NCBI RefSeq assembly: GCF_003003885.1
Contig: NZ_PVWN01000015.1
Location: 36,168-100,167 of the forward strand
Direction: 5' to 3'
Origin: Chlorogloea sp. CCALA 695
Lineage (GTDB): Bacteria; Cyanobacteriota; Cyanobacteriia; Cyanobacteriales; Chroococcidiopsidaceae
DNA length: 64,000 nt
Part shown: one piece after another, positions 16,572-26,447 of the stretch
Position numbering within the stretch: the stretch's first letter is position 1
Layout: each line of letters starts with the position of its first letter
Program-made: the position numbers and the translations under genes
The notes under the pieces: model-generated
The model's database searches: none
The model's input: only the letters and a program-made list of their open reading frames with translations
Told to the model about the DNA's origin: nothing

Positions 16572-17858
16572 TTATATTACATCACGCAAAACGCCGCGAG
16601 TATTATTCCAAGCCCAAATACCTACAACACAAACGATCGCACTCATTCCCACTAACACTATCCGTAATCCAAGAGCTTCGGAGCCTACAGCATTACTAAC
16701 AGCATCGGTAATTGGCCCTGTAATTGCTAATGGCGCACTGAGGGCGATATTGATTAAATTATTTTGAAACCCAAAAACCTTACCGTGCATTTCGGTGGGA
16801 GTTTCTCTTTGAATTAGAGTTTGCATCGGTACGCCCACTAAAGCGCCCCCTAACCCCAACACAGCACTCAGCCCTAAACCCAGCCATAAATTGCTGACAA
16901 AGCTAAAAGCAGCTAAAGCAAATGCCATAGTCAAAAAACCAAACAAAGGCAGAGGTTTATGACGAAAGACATCGCCCCAATGCCCTAAAACTCCCGCGCC
17001 TAACATTATTCCTATTCCCGCAGCCGCCACTATAAACCCGTATTGTTTCTCTGACTGCAAGCCAATTTGAGGAGCTAGGCTGAAAGTCAACACAGTTAGG
17101 GCGGCAATTACACAGTACAAAGTTGTCAGTTGCAAGATCGCATCCCAAACCAGGCGGTTTTGCTTCAGATACCAAAAGCCTGCTTTCATTTCTTGCCAAG
17201 GATTCACCATCATACTGTGAGCATTACCTACAGTTTCTTTGAAAGAAACGGCTTGCAACGTCACTGCTGCCAAAAGATATAAACCACCAACCAATAGCTC
17301 TTGTCCCTTATCTCCTCCCCAAGCTTGACTAAGACTTAATAACGGTTCCCCGATCGCAAAGCCAACAATAAAACCCCCCATTGAGGTTGTAGTAAATAAA
17401 GCATTAGCTGCGAGCAAGTTCTCGCGGGGGATAAGTAACGGGATTGCAGCTTGTTCTGCGGGGGCAAAAAACTGAGTAACTGTTGAAATAACAAATGTTA
17501 TCAATAATAAAATTACAAATTCCCTTGGTAAAAAAGGGATTGTAAATATTAACAGCGCGCGAATCACATTTGAAACTACAAGAATTAACTTTTTACCCAA
17601 CCTATCAACAAAAATTCCTGCCACCGAACCAAATAAAATTGCTGGTAAGGTAAAAGTAAGCAGTAAAACCGATCGCATAGAGTTTTCTGTCCCCGTTGCT
17701 GTGGGATAAACCGCCAACAGTGCAATCAGCAAAGTTAAAAGAATTTTATCGGCTACCTGGGAAAGTAATTGTCCTATCCATAACGCTAAAAAGGAGCGGT
17801 TTTTGAGCAAAGCGACAAATCCAACTTGCTTTGCGGTTGGTTCTTCTATAGGAAACAT
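16572..17858 (-). CDS. MFS transporter
   Basis: This 428-residue protein has about twelve hydrophobic segments. The N-terminal half has VDRLGKKLILVVSN, an MFS loop 2-3 motif, and the second half has a GALVGVPMQTLIQRETPTEMHGKVFGF stretch (starting near residue 335; start shown only) typical of the MFS_3/enterobactin-exporter-like group. It is probably a proton-driven exporter with unknown substrate. It is 104 bases upstream of the ilvB start on the same strand. No terminator is visible between them, so read-through is possible. Confidence 0.9.
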   Translation of the reverse strand: MFPIEEPTAKQVGFVALLKNRSFLALWIGQLLSQVADKILLTLLIALLAVYPTATGTENSMRSVLLLTFTLPAILFGSVAGIFVDRLGKKLILVVSNVIRALLIFTIPFLPREFVILLLITFVISTVTQFFAPAEQAAIPLLIPRENLLAANALFTTTSMGGFIVGFAIGEPLLSLSQAWGGDKGQELLVGGLYLLAAVTLQAVSFKETVGNAHSMMVNPWQEMKAGFWYLKQNRLVWDAILQLTTLYCVIAALTVLTFSLAPQIGLQSEKQYGFIVAAAGIGIMLGAGVLGHWGDVFRHKPLPLFGFLTMAFALAAFSFVSNLWLGLGLSAVLGLGGALVGVPMQTLIQRETPTEMHGKVFGFQNNLINIALSAPLAITGPITDAVSNAVGSEALGLRIVLVGMSAIVCVVGIWAWNNTRGVLRDVI

Positions 17859-17891
17859 AAAATATCTTAAAAATTCAATTATCGCCCCAAT

Positions 17892-18455
17892 TTACTCAAT
17901 TTCTTGGTAACGCTTCAATAGCAGCAAAATAAATTCGGCGGCGTTGCAACGCGATCGCACTGGGAAATTAACCGCACTTATTGCCCATCCTTTTACCGTA
18001 GAAGGCGATCGCCACATTTGCAAATGTTCCACTCCCGGATCTGCATAAAAGCTATCCTCCGAGGGATTTACAACTATCGATGTTTGGTGAGTAAAATAAT
18101 CGTGACTCAGCCGATGAATGGGAAAATTACCCATTAACGGTACTCCCCAGCCATCAATCGCAATTACTGCCTTAACCTTTCCCCCTAGTAGCTCCCATCC
18201 CCAAGCCGCACCGAGCGCTCCTAATACCCCCGCACTAAAGCTAATAAATAACACTGGTGCAGCCTGGTGCGGTTGACCGTAAGCTTTAGTTAAGTCTTGT
18301 AAAATATGTATAACTGATAAAGCAGTATAATTTTTTGCATTGAAAATGCGTGCATTTACTGATAATGTAGAATTTGAATTAGATAATGACAATTCCTGTA
18401 AAAAACTTTGAGTTAGTTGGGGTAAGTGAAAGCCGGGGCAAATAAAAATACTCAT
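17892..18455 (-). CDS. Alpha/beta-hydrolase-like hypothetical protein
   Basis: The product has about 187 residues from the ATG at 18455 (a TTG two codons earlier is possible). It begins with a strand-like FICPGFHLP and contains LFISFSAGVLGALGAAWGW near residue 72, a nucleophile-elbow-like S-x-S-x-G, then AIDGWGVP as the following strand. This suggests a short alpha/beta-hydrolase fold, but a full catalytic triad is not clear. It is conserved-looking and of unknown function. It is 33 bases upstream of the MFS gene, so it probably shares a transcript with it. Confidence 0.7.
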   Translation of the reverse strand: MSIFICPGFHLPQLTQSFLQELSLSNSNSTLSVNARIFNAKNYTALSVIHILQDLTKAYGQPHQAAPVLFISFSAGVLGALGAAWGWELLGGKVKAVIAIDGWGVPLMGNFPIHRLSHDYFTHQTSIVVNPSEDSFYADPGVEHLQMWRSPSTVKGWAISAVNFPVRSRCNAAEFILLLLKRYQEIE

Positions 18456-18537
18456 AGGCAATAATTAAATCAAAGTCTTGAGAGCGAAAAGATAAACTAC
18501 TAAGAATGCTTTTATACTTAAAGTCAAAAATGGTTCT

Positions 18538-18607
18538 CATTAATTTTAGCGCCGTAGCTGCGAAGCCCGTTACCGGGCGCGCTTGCGCTATCGCCCTAAA
18601 GTTAATG
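18538..18607. repeat. 70-bp imperfect palindromic element (MITE/REP-like)
   Basis: The outer arms CATTAATTTTAG (18538-18549) and CTAAAGTTAATG (18596-18607) pair with one mismatch. Inside, TAGCGC pairs with GCGCTA, and a central GCCCG-TTAC-CGGGC hairpin is nested. Its right half shares GCGCGCTTGCGCTATCGCC with the copy inside the GT39 gene (3191-3209). It lies in the divergent intergenic region upstream of the diguanylate cyclase. Confidence 0.8.
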
Positions 18608-18705
18608 TAATTTGCTAAGAAGTATTCATTATTATGTAGCTAATCCTAGAAAATATGGTCAGCTAGGCATTCTCAGCAATTCTTTAACGGGGTAATTGGT
18701 AAATA

Positions 18706-21687
18706 ATGAACAAAAAAATTACACCGCCAATACCTAAAAATGAAGCTGCAAGGCTAAAAAATCTCTCTCAGTATCAAATTATTGATACTCCCGCCGAAAA
18801 AGCCTACGACGATATTACTCAGTTGGCTGCGTCTATTTGCGGTACTCCCATTGCTCTAATTAGTCTTGTGGATGGCGATCGCCAGTGGTTTAAGTCTATT
18901 GTTGGTTTAGAAGTTAGCGAAATACCCCGCAAAGTAGCTTTTTGCGCCTATACGATCTTACAAGAAGAAATATTTATTATTCCCGATCCTGAAAAAGACC
19001 CGCGTTTTGCCCATAATGCCTTAGTAACTTCCGAGCCTTTTATTCGTTTTTATGCTGGTGTACCGCTAATTACATCTCAAAACTATGCTTTGGGTAGTCT
19101 CGCTGTAATTGATCATGTACCAAGAGAACTTGAAGCGCAACAAATTGAATCTCTTAAAATTTTAGCACGTCAAGTAGTTAAGCTAATTGAGCTACGCACC
19201 AATTTGTCTAAATTGGAGAGTATTGAGTACAATCGTCAGCAAAAACATAAAAATCGCCAGCAATTTTTTCAAAAAGTAGCTGTAGGACTGGGGTTAACCT
19301 TTTTAATATTAGCTGGGGCTGGCTTTTTCGCCCATCGCAGCCTCAATGAAAAAGTTAAAAATAGTAACAAGCAGATCGGGCGCAACAAAATTATTGACAA
19401 TCTTGAAGATATAAACTTGCAAATGAAAGAAGTGGCGATCGCCAAATATCGTTACATCAACAGTCCTCAATTAAAATATTTAGAGCCGTACTACAGTGTC
19501 AAAAGCTCGGTAAAACAAGAAATTGCCCAATTAAAATTGCAAATTGCCGATAACCTTGCTCAACAAAAACGTTTGGCAAGTCTCGATCAGCTAATTGACC
19601 AAAAATTAACAGAAGTAGAAAGGGCTGTTAATCTCCGCCAGCAAGGTTTTGACGTAGCGACACAATCGTTAAGAACTGAGGAAGGGCAATATATATCGGA
19701 CAGAATCGACGCAACGCTTCAAGAGATGGAATCCTTTGAAACTCAATTAATCAAAAAAAATGTGCTTTCAAGCAGAGCCAATATATACAACTTTGAGATC
19801 GTATTTGCTATAGGAATATTGCTTAACTTTTTGGTTTTAGCGATTGTTTATTACTTTGTAGAACAAGAAATTAACGCACGCCAAAAAGTAGAAACCGATT
19901 TAGAGCAAGAGCGAGACTTGACTTTTGCGATTTTAGAGACGAGTGCATCAATAGTAATAGTTTGCGATCCTCAAGGCAAAATTGTGCGCTTTAACCGCGC
20001 CGCCGAACAAATTTCGGGTTGTTACATTGACGAAGTTAAAGGTAAGTATCTGTGGAGTTTATTTATACCACCTCAGGAAGTAAACCTAGTAAAAAACGCC
20101 ATCGAAAACTTGCCCGCAAGTCGCCCTGATAACTACGAAACCCATTGGATTGCCCGTAATGGCGATCGCCGTTTAATTGCCTGGGCGAATACTCAACTGC
20201 GTGATCGCACAGGTGCGGTGGAATATGTAATAGCTAGTGGTAGTGATATCACAGAACGCGCCGAAGCTACCCAAGCCTTGCTAGAAAGCCAAGAGCGCTA
20301 TCATGACTTATTTGAAACCGCCAGCGATTTAATTCAAAGCGTCGCCTTAGATGGGCATTTTATTTATGTAAACCGAGCTTGGCGCGAAGCCCTAGGCTAT
20401 AGCGAAGCTGAGATTGATCGTCTTTCTTTATTTGATATTATTTCTCCCGACGCTCAATCCCATTGCCAAGAGGTAGTGCAACGCGTGTTGAATGGAGGAA
20501 GCCTAGACGCTGTTGTGCAAGCAGAATTTGTAACCAAAGATGGCATAAGTATCTTAGTTGAAGGCAGCGCTAGTTGTAAATTCGTTGATGGCAAACCCGT
20601 TGCTATTCAGAGTATTTTCCGCGACATCACCCATCGTCAACAAACCGAATCCCAGCTTCAGCAAACCAATGATCGCCTCAATCTCTCGGTAAAAGAACTA
20701 GAACAGCGCAATTATGAAATAACTTTACTTAGCGAAATTAGCGATGTTCTCCAAGCTTGTCGCACGATTGTTGAAGCTTACACGGCAATTTCTACGTTTT
20801 TAAAGCTGATGTTTCCCGATCTTCCGGGCGGAATCTTTTTAATTAATGCCTCCAAAAATATTGTTGAAGCGGTAGTAACTTGGGGAGATCCACCCTTAAC
20901 CAGCTATGTCTCCTTTTTGCCTACCGATTGCTGGGCGTTGCGACGGGGGCGATCGCATTTTGCGGGGGTATTGCATAGCAATTTGCAGTGTCAACACTTA
21001 GCTCATCCCCTCCCCGCCGCTTCTTTGTGCGTACCCATGATCGCCCAAGGGGAAGCCCTAGGAATGCTCTATTTAAGCTCCTTAGAATCAGCAACGGCAA
21101 TTGAGGCTAAACAGCAACTAGCATTTACTGTCGCCGAACATATTTCCTTAGCTCTAGCAAATATTAAACTGCGAGAAAAATTAGAAAGTCAAAGCATCCG
21201 CGATCCGCTTACAGGCTTATTTAATCGCCGCTACATGGAAGAATCATTGGAGAGGGAAATTCAAAGGTGCGATCGCAAACACCAACCGTTAGGAATTATC
21301 ATGCTTGACGTTGACCACTTTAAGCGCTTTAACGACACTTTTGGGCATGAAGCTGGAGACAGCGTACTTCAAGAATTAGGGCAGTTTATCCAAAAATACG
21401 TCCGAGGCTCAGATATTGCCTGTCGTTATGGCGGTGAAGAATTTATCCTTATTCTACCAGAGGGCTCTTTAGACATTACCAGCAAGCGAGCAGAGCAACT
21501 TAGAGAAGGAATCAAGCACTTACATCTCAAGTATCATCACGAACCCCTAGGACAAATTACCCTTTCTTTAGGTGTAGCAAGTTTTCCCGATCATGGGATA
21601 ACCGGACAAGATGTAATTCGTGAAGCCGACGCAGCACTGTACAGGGCTAAACGCGAAGGGCGAGACGCAGTTCGACTTGCACCTTAA
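18706..21687 (+). CDS. Membrane GAF-PAS-PAS-GAF-GGDEF diguanylate cyclase
   Basis: The 993-residue protein makes the second messenger c-di-GMP. Domains are GAF (about 20-165), a membrane helix (about 190-212), a CHASE3-like extracytoplasmic helical region (213-355), a second helix (about 360-383), PAS 1 (400-520), PAS 2 (525-645), GAF 2 (665-820) and GGDEF (825-993). The active-site motif is GGEEF at 909-913. An RGSD inhibitory I-site lies exactly five residues before it, so feedback by c-di-GMP is likely. No EAL domain is present. The unusual feature is an N-terminal cytoplasmic GAF placed before the membrane part. The stimulus is unknown. Confidence 0.93.
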   Translation: MNKKITPPIPKNEAARLKNLSQYQIIDTPAEKAYDDITQLAASICGTPIALISLVDGDRQWFKSIVGLEVSEIPRKVAFCAYTILQEEIFIIPDPEKDPRFAHNALVTSEPFIRFYAGVPLITSQNYALGSLAVIDHVPRELEAQQIESLKILARQVVKLIELRTNLSKLESIEYNRQQKHKNRQQFFQKVAVGLGLTFLILAGAGFFAHRSLNEKVKNSNKQIGRNKIIDNLEDINLQMKEVAIAKYRYINSPQLKYLEPYYSVKSSVKQEIAQLKLQIADNLAQQKRLASLDQLIDQKLTEVERAVNLRQQGFDVATQSLRTEEGQYISDRIDATLQEMESFETQLIKKNVLSSRANIYNFEIVFAIGILLNFLVLAIVYYFVEQEINARQKVETDLEQERDLTFAILETSASIVIVCDPQGKIVRFNRAAEQISGCYIDEVKGKYLWSLFIPPQEVNLVKNAIENLPASRPDNYETHWIARNGDRRLIAWANTQLRDRTGAVEYVIASGSDITERAEATQALLESQERYHDLFETASDLIQSVALDGHFIYVNRAWREALGYSEAEIDRLSLFDIISPDAQSHCQEVVQRVLNGGSLDAVVQAEFVTKDGISILVEGSASCKFVDGKPVAIQSIFRDITHRQQTESQLQQTNDRLNLSVKELEQRNYEITLLSEISDVLQACRTIVEAYTAISTFLKLMFPDLPGGIFLINASKNIVEAVVTWGDPPLTSYVSFLPTDCWALRRGRSHFAGVLHSNLQCQHLAHPLPAASLCVPMIAQGEALGMLYLSSLESATAIEAKQQLAFTVAEHISLALANIKLREKLESQSIRDPLTGLFNRRYMEESLEREIQRCDRKHQPLGIIMLDVDHFKRFNDTFGHEAGDSVLQELGQFIQKYVRGSDIACRYGGEEFILILPEGSLDITSKRAEQLREGIKHLHLKYHHEPLGQITLSLGVASFPDHGITGQDVIREADAALYRAKREGRDAVRLAP

Positions 21688-21717
21688 ATATTTTTAAAAC
21701 TCTAGTCTACTGCAACA

Positions 21718-21734
21718 ATCCCCTAGTAGGGGAT
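21718..21734 (+). terminator. Short hairpin after the diguanylate cyclase gene
   Basis: ATCCCCT (21718-21724) and AGGGGAT (21728-21734) form a perfect seven-pair stem with a three-base loop, 31 bases after the stop codon. No T-run follows, so termination would be imperfect. Confidence 0.45.
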
Positions 21735-21806
21735 GTTAACCTAATGAATGAAGAATTGATTATCTAGCCCAACAATTTTAAATTTATCTAATCGAGGATC
21801 TTTATA

Positions 21807-22955
21807 GTGGTAGCTACCCCTGAAAAATCTCAATCATTTGCACCCACTCAAGCAACAGGTAAAGATCGAGTTGCCGTATTGCTGATGGGTTACGGTGAAG
21901 TTGAAAGCTACGAAGATTTTGCTAACTACAACGAACAAGCTTTAAATCTGCTTACAGCTAAATTTGCTCCTGTACCAACGTGGATTTATCCGCCTCTTGC
22001 GAAGTTATTAGCCTTGTTTGATCGCCATGAATGGGATCACCAGCACGATCATTTTGTCTCGCCTCACAATGCCATTTTTGAAGACCAACGGGCGGGAATT
22101 GAAAAATTCTTGCAAGCTAAATGGGGCAACCAAATTCAAGTATTCAAAGCCTTTAACTTTTGCGCTCCTTTCCTCCCCGACCAAGTGCTTGAAGAAATCA
22201 AGGCTCAAGGTTTTGATAAGCTGCTAATTTATCCTTTATTAGTTGTAGATTCAATTTTTACTAGCGGAATTGCTGTCGAGCAAGTCAACCAAGCTTTAAC
22301 CAAACTAGCCGATGATGGCGAACATTGGATTAAAGGACAGCGTTATATTCCTTCTTTTTACAACGAAAGTGCCTACATTAAGTTGATGGCACAAATGGTT
22401 GAGGAGAAAATAGCCACAGATTTAGCGGCGGCTTATTTGCCTTCCCAAATTGGCATTGTGCTAATGAATCACGGTTGCCCACACAAAGCAAAAGGCTTTA
22501 CTTCGGGCATTGTCGAAAGTCAAGCACTTTACGATCGCGTTAGAGATGAATTAATCAACCGCTATGCCCTAATCTCCGTTGGTTGGCTCAATCACGATAC
22601 ACCCCTAATTGACTGGACGCAGCCCAACGCCTTTGTCGCTGCTAATAATTTAATTGATTTGGGTGCAAAGGCGATCGTATTTATGCCTATCGGTTTTGCC
22701 ACCGAAAATCACGAAACTTTGCTAGACGTTGACCACATCATTCATGCTTTGCAACGCAAGCATTCGGAGGTTAACTACGTGCAAATGCCTTGCGTAAACG
22801 ATCGCTCAGAATTTATGGAAATGGCGGCGGATTGGGCTAATCCCCATATTGCCGAATTGTTAGCCGAGAGTGCGGTAGCTGTCAATCCCCAGATGGCTGT
22901 ACCTCACACTCATGACCATCATAGCCACGACCATGGCGGACACCACCATCATTAA
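21807..22955 (+). CDS. Ferrochelatase-like protein with His-rich C-terminal tail
   Basis: The 382-residue protein starts at GTG, with GAGG nine bases upstream. VAVLLMGYGEVESYEDFANY (starting at residue 22) resembles the ferrochelatase N-terminal strand and loop. The second domain (IVLMNHGCPHKAKGF, then IVFMPIGFATENHETLLDVD in which H and E match the C-terminal chelatase motif GFxxDxxE-like region) supports a class II chelatase fold. It is not the usual cyanobacterial HemH, which begins with a GG-P motif and ends in a chlorophyll-binding helix. The last 20 residues are rich in His and Asp (HTHDHHSHDHGGHHHH), a probable metal-binding tail. Metal and tetrapyrrole substrate are unknown. Confidence 0.7.
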   Translation: MVATPEKSQSFAPTQATGKDRVAVLLMGYGEVESYEDFANYNEQALNLLTAKFAPVPTWIYPPLAKLLALFDRHEWDHQHDHFVSPHNAIFEDQRAGIEKFLQAKWGNQIQVFKAFNFCAPFLPDQVLEEIKAQGFDKLLIYPLLVVDSIFTSGIAVEQVNQALTKLADDGEHWIKGQRYIPSFYNESAYIKLMAQMVEEKIATDLAAAYLPSQIGIVLMNHGCPHKAKGFTSGIVESQALYDRVRDELINRYALISVGWLNHDTPLIDWTQPNAFVAANNLIDLGAKAIVFMPIGFATENHETLLDVDHIIHALQRKHSEVNYVQMPCVNDRSEFMEMAADWANPHIAELLAESAVAVNPQMAVPHTHDHHSHDHGGHHHH

Positions 22956-22983
22956 ATAGCTGTGCGTGTAGGGCAAAGAAGTC

Positions 22984-23523
22984 TTACACGCCTCTTAACT
23001 TCCGGGTATTGTCTACCAAACTTTTCGCAAACTCGTCAAAGCGCTGGCCAACTTTTTCATCTAAAATCTTCCCCTCTGGTGAAAAGGCTTTCCAAGCTTG
23101 AGGAATAGCAATTTGCTCTGGAATTACCCAAGCGTGTACCCAACGCATAATTACTCGTAAGTCATTGAGGGCGTTACTGTTAGCTTGACCGCCCAAAACG
23201 CTAATTAATCCTACAACTTTACCGTCTAACTGCTCAAAGCTCATTAAATCGAGAGCATTTTTAAGTACGCCGCTAACACTCCCGTGATACTCTGGTGTCG
23301 CTAAAATCAATCCGTCAGCTTCTTTTACTGCCTTTTGCAGTTTCTCTACATCCGGGAAGTCTAGATACTCTCCCCCATCGCAAAACGGTAAATTCATTTG
23401 GCGCAAGTCTAAGATTTCTACCTCTGCTCCCAAAGCTTCGGCACGTCTTGCTGCTATATCTAAGGCAATTTGGCTGTAAGAATCAACCCGCAAACTTCCG
23501 CCGATACCAACAATTTTGACCAT
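22984..23523 (-). CDS. NADPH-dependent FMN reductase family protein
   Basis: This 179-residue flavodoxin-fold protein has the phosphate loop GIGGSLRVDSYSQIA (residues 6-20), the TPEYHGSVSGVLKNALDL motif (about 96-113) and the downstream GLISVLGGQANSN. These are typical of the ArsH/ChrR/YieF type of FMN-dependent NAD(P)H reductase. Likely roles are quinone, azo-dye or metal reduction; the sequence does not distinguish them. It is convergent with the ferrochelatase-like gene, 28 bases apart. Confidence 0.93.
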   Translation of the reverse strand: MVKIVGIGGSLRVDSYSQIALDIAARRAEALGAEVEILDLRQMNLPFCDGGEYLDFPDVEKLQKAVKEADGLILATPEYHGSVSGVLKNALDLMSFEQLDGKVVGLISVLGGQANSNALNDLRVIMRWVHAWVIPEQIAIPQAWKAFSPEGKILDEKVGQRFDEFAKSLVDNTRKLRGV

Positions 23524-23762
23524 AGCCTTTTTAACTCCCTAAACTGCGATCGCCAGAAAACTCATACTCGGTATGACTACATATAATTTAACAGAGTTTG
23601 ATGCCAAAGTTGGATGCTTGGCTGAAGTTATATCTTGAGGATTACAGCAATACTTGGCAGGGACAGCAGTAATTGAAACAAGAAAGTTAGACTAGATTAG
23701 AGAATAGATATATTTTTGAGTTAAATAATGGTTGTTCGTCAAAAGACAGAGGGCAATTAAAT

Positions 23763-25685
23763 ATGAGTATTTCCCGGAAAAAAGCATTGAATCAGCAACC
23801 ACTAAAAAGGTTACCTAAAAATAGAGTTACAGCAAAGCAACGTCTAGCAACCTTAGCAGCCGGATCGTTGCTAATAGTGCAGTCAATGCTCTTCGGTACG
23901 TTTCCGGCTAACGCCCAAAAGTCAGAAACAGAGGCTTTATCTTATGGCGAACTGTTACAAAAAATCGATAGCGGCGAAGTGACAAGGGTAGAATTAGATC
24001 CAGAACAACCCATCGCCAAAGTTAAGCTGCGAGGGCAAAAGCCGGATGCGCCTTTGGAGGAAGTCAAAATTTTTGACCAAAACCCAGAATTAATTAAAAA
24101 AATCCTCAGCAAAAAAAATATTGATTTAGAGTACAATTCCTCAGCTAATAGTAAAGCCGCAATGTGGTTTTTGCTCAACTTATTGTGGATTGTGCCATTA
24201 GTTGCCATTATGCTGCTATTTCTGCGCCGCTCTGCCAATGCTGGTAGCCAAGCGATGAATTTTGGCAAGTCAAAGGCTCGTTTTCAAATGGAAGCAAAAA
24301 CCGGGATAACTTTTAGCGATGTAGCCGGGATTGATGAAGCTAAAGAAGAGTTAGAAGAAGTAGTTACTTTCTTAAAGCAGCCAGAGCGCTTTACAGCGAT
24401 TGGGGCAAAAATTCCTAAAGGAGTATTGCTAATAGGCGCGCCGGGAACAGGTAAAACTTTGCTGGCTAAAGCGATCGCTGGAGAAGCGGGAGTACCATTT
24501 TTTAGCATTTCTGGCTCTGAATTTGTAGAAATGTTTGTGGGTGTGGGTGCTTCTCGTGTCCGCGATTTATTTAAGAAAGCCAAAGAAAACGCCCCTTGTC
24601 TAATTTTTATCGATGAAATCGACGCTGTAGGAAGACAAAGAGGTACGGGAATAGGGGGCGGAAATGACGAAAGAGAACAAACCTTAAACCAACTACTTAC
24701 AGAAATGGACGGGTTTGAGGCAAATACAGGCATTATTATTATTGCTGCTACCAACCGCCCAGATGTGTTAGATATCGCCTTATTGCGTCCGGGACGTTTT
24801 GATCGCCAGGTAACGGTAGATACTCCCGATTTAAAAGGGCGATTAGAAATACTGCAAGTTCACGCTCGCAATAAAAAAGTCGATCCTTCCGTATCGCTAG
24901 AAGAAGTTGCTAGACGCACCCCAGGCTTTACCGGAGCAGATTTAGCCAACTTACTCAATGAAGCGGCAATTCTCACCGCCAGACGGCGTAAAGAGGCGAT
25001 TACAGGGCTAGAAATTGATAACGCCGTAGATCGAGTAGTTGCGGGAATGGAAGGTACGCCGTTAGTTGACAGCAAGAGCAAGCGCTTGATTGCTTATCAT
25101 GAAATCGGACACGCCTTGATTGCTACTAAGCTTAAACACCACGATCCTTTGCAGAAAGTAACGCTAATTCCACGCGGACAAGCAAAAGGATTGACTTGGT
25201 TTACTCCTGATGAAGAACAAGGCTTAATTTCAAGAGTGCAGATTTTAGCCAGAATTACGGCTACTTTGGGAGGGAGAGCCGCCGAAGAAGTGGTATTTGG
25301 GAAAGGAGAAATTACGACAGGCGCAGGTCAAGATATTCAACAATTGACTAGCATAGCGCGGCAAATGGTCACAAAGTTTGGAATGAGCGATTTAGGGCTA
25401 GTTGTACTGGAAGAACAAAGCAACGATGTGTTTTTAGGTCGAGATTTAGGGAGGAAGTCGGAGTCTTCTGAAGAAATCGCTTGTAAAGTTGATGCTCAAG
25501 TTAGAGAAATAATTGGCAAGTGTTACGAGGAGGCTTTAGAGATTCTTCAAGAGCATCGCGCTTTGATGGATTTGCTGGTAGAGCAGCTAATTGAATTTGA
25601 AACCATAGAAGGAGACGTTTTCCGACAAACTGTTACTCAATTTGCCCAGCCTACAGATAAAAAACTGACTCTCGCTAAAACATAG
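23763..25685 (+). CDS. ftsH: ATP-dependent zinc metalloprotease FtsH
   Basis: The 640-residue membrane protease degrades damaged or short-lived membrane proteins. A basic N-terminus leads to helix 1 (about 30-48), a lumenal/periplasmic domain (about 52-130), helix 2 (133-154), the AAA domain with Walker A GAPGTGKT (225-232), Walker B IFIDEID (281-287) and the second region of homology ([20 protein letters not shown], 328 on), and the protease domain with HEIGH (446-450). The sequence is complete. Cyanobacteria have four FtsH paralogues; which one this is cannot be settled by eye, though the [14 protein letters not shown] linker is FtsH1-like. It stands alone with repeats downstream. Confidence 0.96.
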   Translation: MSISRKKALNQQPLKRLPKNRVTAKQRLATLAAGSLLIVQSMLFGTFPANAQKSETEALSYGELLQKIDSGEVTRVELDPEQPIAKVKLRGQKPDAPLEEVKIFDQNPELIKKILSKKNIDLEYNSSANSKAAMWFLLNLLWIVPLVAIMLLFLRRSANAGSQAMNFGKSKARFQMEAKTGITFSDVAGIDEAKEELEEVVTFLKQPERFTAIGAKIPKGVLLIGAPGTGKTLLAKAIAGEAGVPFFSISGSEFVEMFVGVGASRVRDLFKKAKENAPCLIFIDEIDAVGRQRGTGIGGGNDEREQTLNQLLTEMDGFEANTGIIIIAATNRPDVLDIALLRPGRFDRQVTVDTPDLKGRLEILQVHARNKKVDPSVSLEEVARRTPGFTGADLANLLNEAAILTARRRKEAITGLEIDNAVDRVVAGMEGTPLVDSKSKRLIAYHEIGHALIATKLKHHDPLQKVTLIPRGQAKGLTWFTPDEEQGLISRVQILARITATLGGRAAEEVVFGKGEITTGAGQDIQQLTSIARQMVTKFGMSDLGLVVLEEQSNDVFLGRDLGRKSESSEEIACKVDAQVREIIGKCYEEALEILQEHRALMDLLVEQLIEFETIEGDVFRQTVTQFAQPTDKKLTLAKT

Positions 25686-25696
25686 AGTCTAAAAAA

Positions 25697-25761
25697 TGTA
25701 GAGCGGTGCAACGTCTCTACAATAATAAAATATGGAGACGTTGCACTGCAACGTCTCTACA
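25697..25761. repeat. Palindromic repeat pair between ftsH and the M23 gene
   Basis: Two copies of TGTAGAGACGTTGCA-type sequence are seen at 25697-25721 and 25733-25761. The second copy is itself an almost perfect palindrome, GGAGACGTTGCACTGCAACGTCTC. A related copy occurs at 43175-43201. The element lies between convergent genes and may also act as a bidirectional terminator. Confidence 0.8.
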
Positions 25762-25766
25762 ACAAT

Positions 25767-26447
25767 TTAAAATTCTGCAACTTTGCTATTGACTAACTGC
25801 TGCTGACTAACGGCGGCTTTTTGAATATTTGAGGGTTGTTGAGCATACATCGCCCTCAACACCAACGCCGGATCTACATAATTGTTGCCATACTTAAGCC
25901 CCCAATGCAAGTGAGGACCTGTAGTTCGTCCAGTCATGCCTACGCGCCCGATTCGAGTCCCTGCGCCTAATACTTGACCTTCTTGAATTTGTAAGCCGCC
26001 TTCACGATCAACTAAATAGCGATCGCTTCCATTTTTCTCTACGTTTCCTTTCATGTGACAATACTTATGTTCCCACTGCCCCGATTGAATTATGATGTGG
26101 GTTCCGCAAGCGCTCTTATCAGCTACTTTGACAACCTTTCCTGCCCACCAACTACGAATATAACTCCCTTGGGGTGCAGCTAAGTCTAAACCGCCGTGAA
26201 ATTCCCAATTAGAGCCACCCGTCGCCGAGCGCCGATAGCCAAAAGGTGAACTATAACCGCGAAAATTCTCTACAGGAAAAGACGCACCACGCCAAGTATT
26301 TCTACTTGCTACTTGGTTTTCCTCTGCTTCTAAAGCTTTAACGCTTTGTTGCCCAGATAAAAAAGCTGGTGCAGTAATTATACTTATAACAGCTAACAAT
26401 ATTTGCAGATAACGAGTCTGACGATAGGGTTTAGATAATTGGCTCAT
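25767..26447 (-). CDS. M23 family (LytM-type) peptidoglycan endopeptidase
   Basis: The product has about 226 residues from the ATG at 26447, chosen because GAGGAG lies eight bases upstream; a GTG three codons earlier is possible. A signal peptide or anchor segment (about 15-35, with AVISIITAPAFL) precedes the catalytic domain. Zinc ligands are in HGGLDLAAPQG (HxxxD) and HLHWGLKYG (HxH). No LysM or SH3 domain is attached. It probably cuts peptide cross-links in the periplasm during growth or division. The gene is convergent with ftsH. Confidence 0.93.
   Translation of the reverse strand: MSQLSKPYRQTRYLQILLAVISIITAPAFLSGQQSVKALEAEENQVASRNTWRGASFPVENFRGYSSPFGYRRSATGGSNWEFHGGLDLAAPQGSYIRSWWAGKVVKVADKSACGTHIIIQSGQWEHKYCHMKGNVEKNGSDRYLVDREGGLQIQEGQVLGAGTRIGRVGMTGRTTGPHLHWGLKYGNNYVDPALVLRAMYAQQPSNIQKAAVSQQQLVNSKVAEF

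Noticed and set aside
24284..24754. 156-codon ORF opposite ftsH
   Set aside because: It is a mirror of the AAA domain coding sequence. The ftsH frame has all expected motifs.
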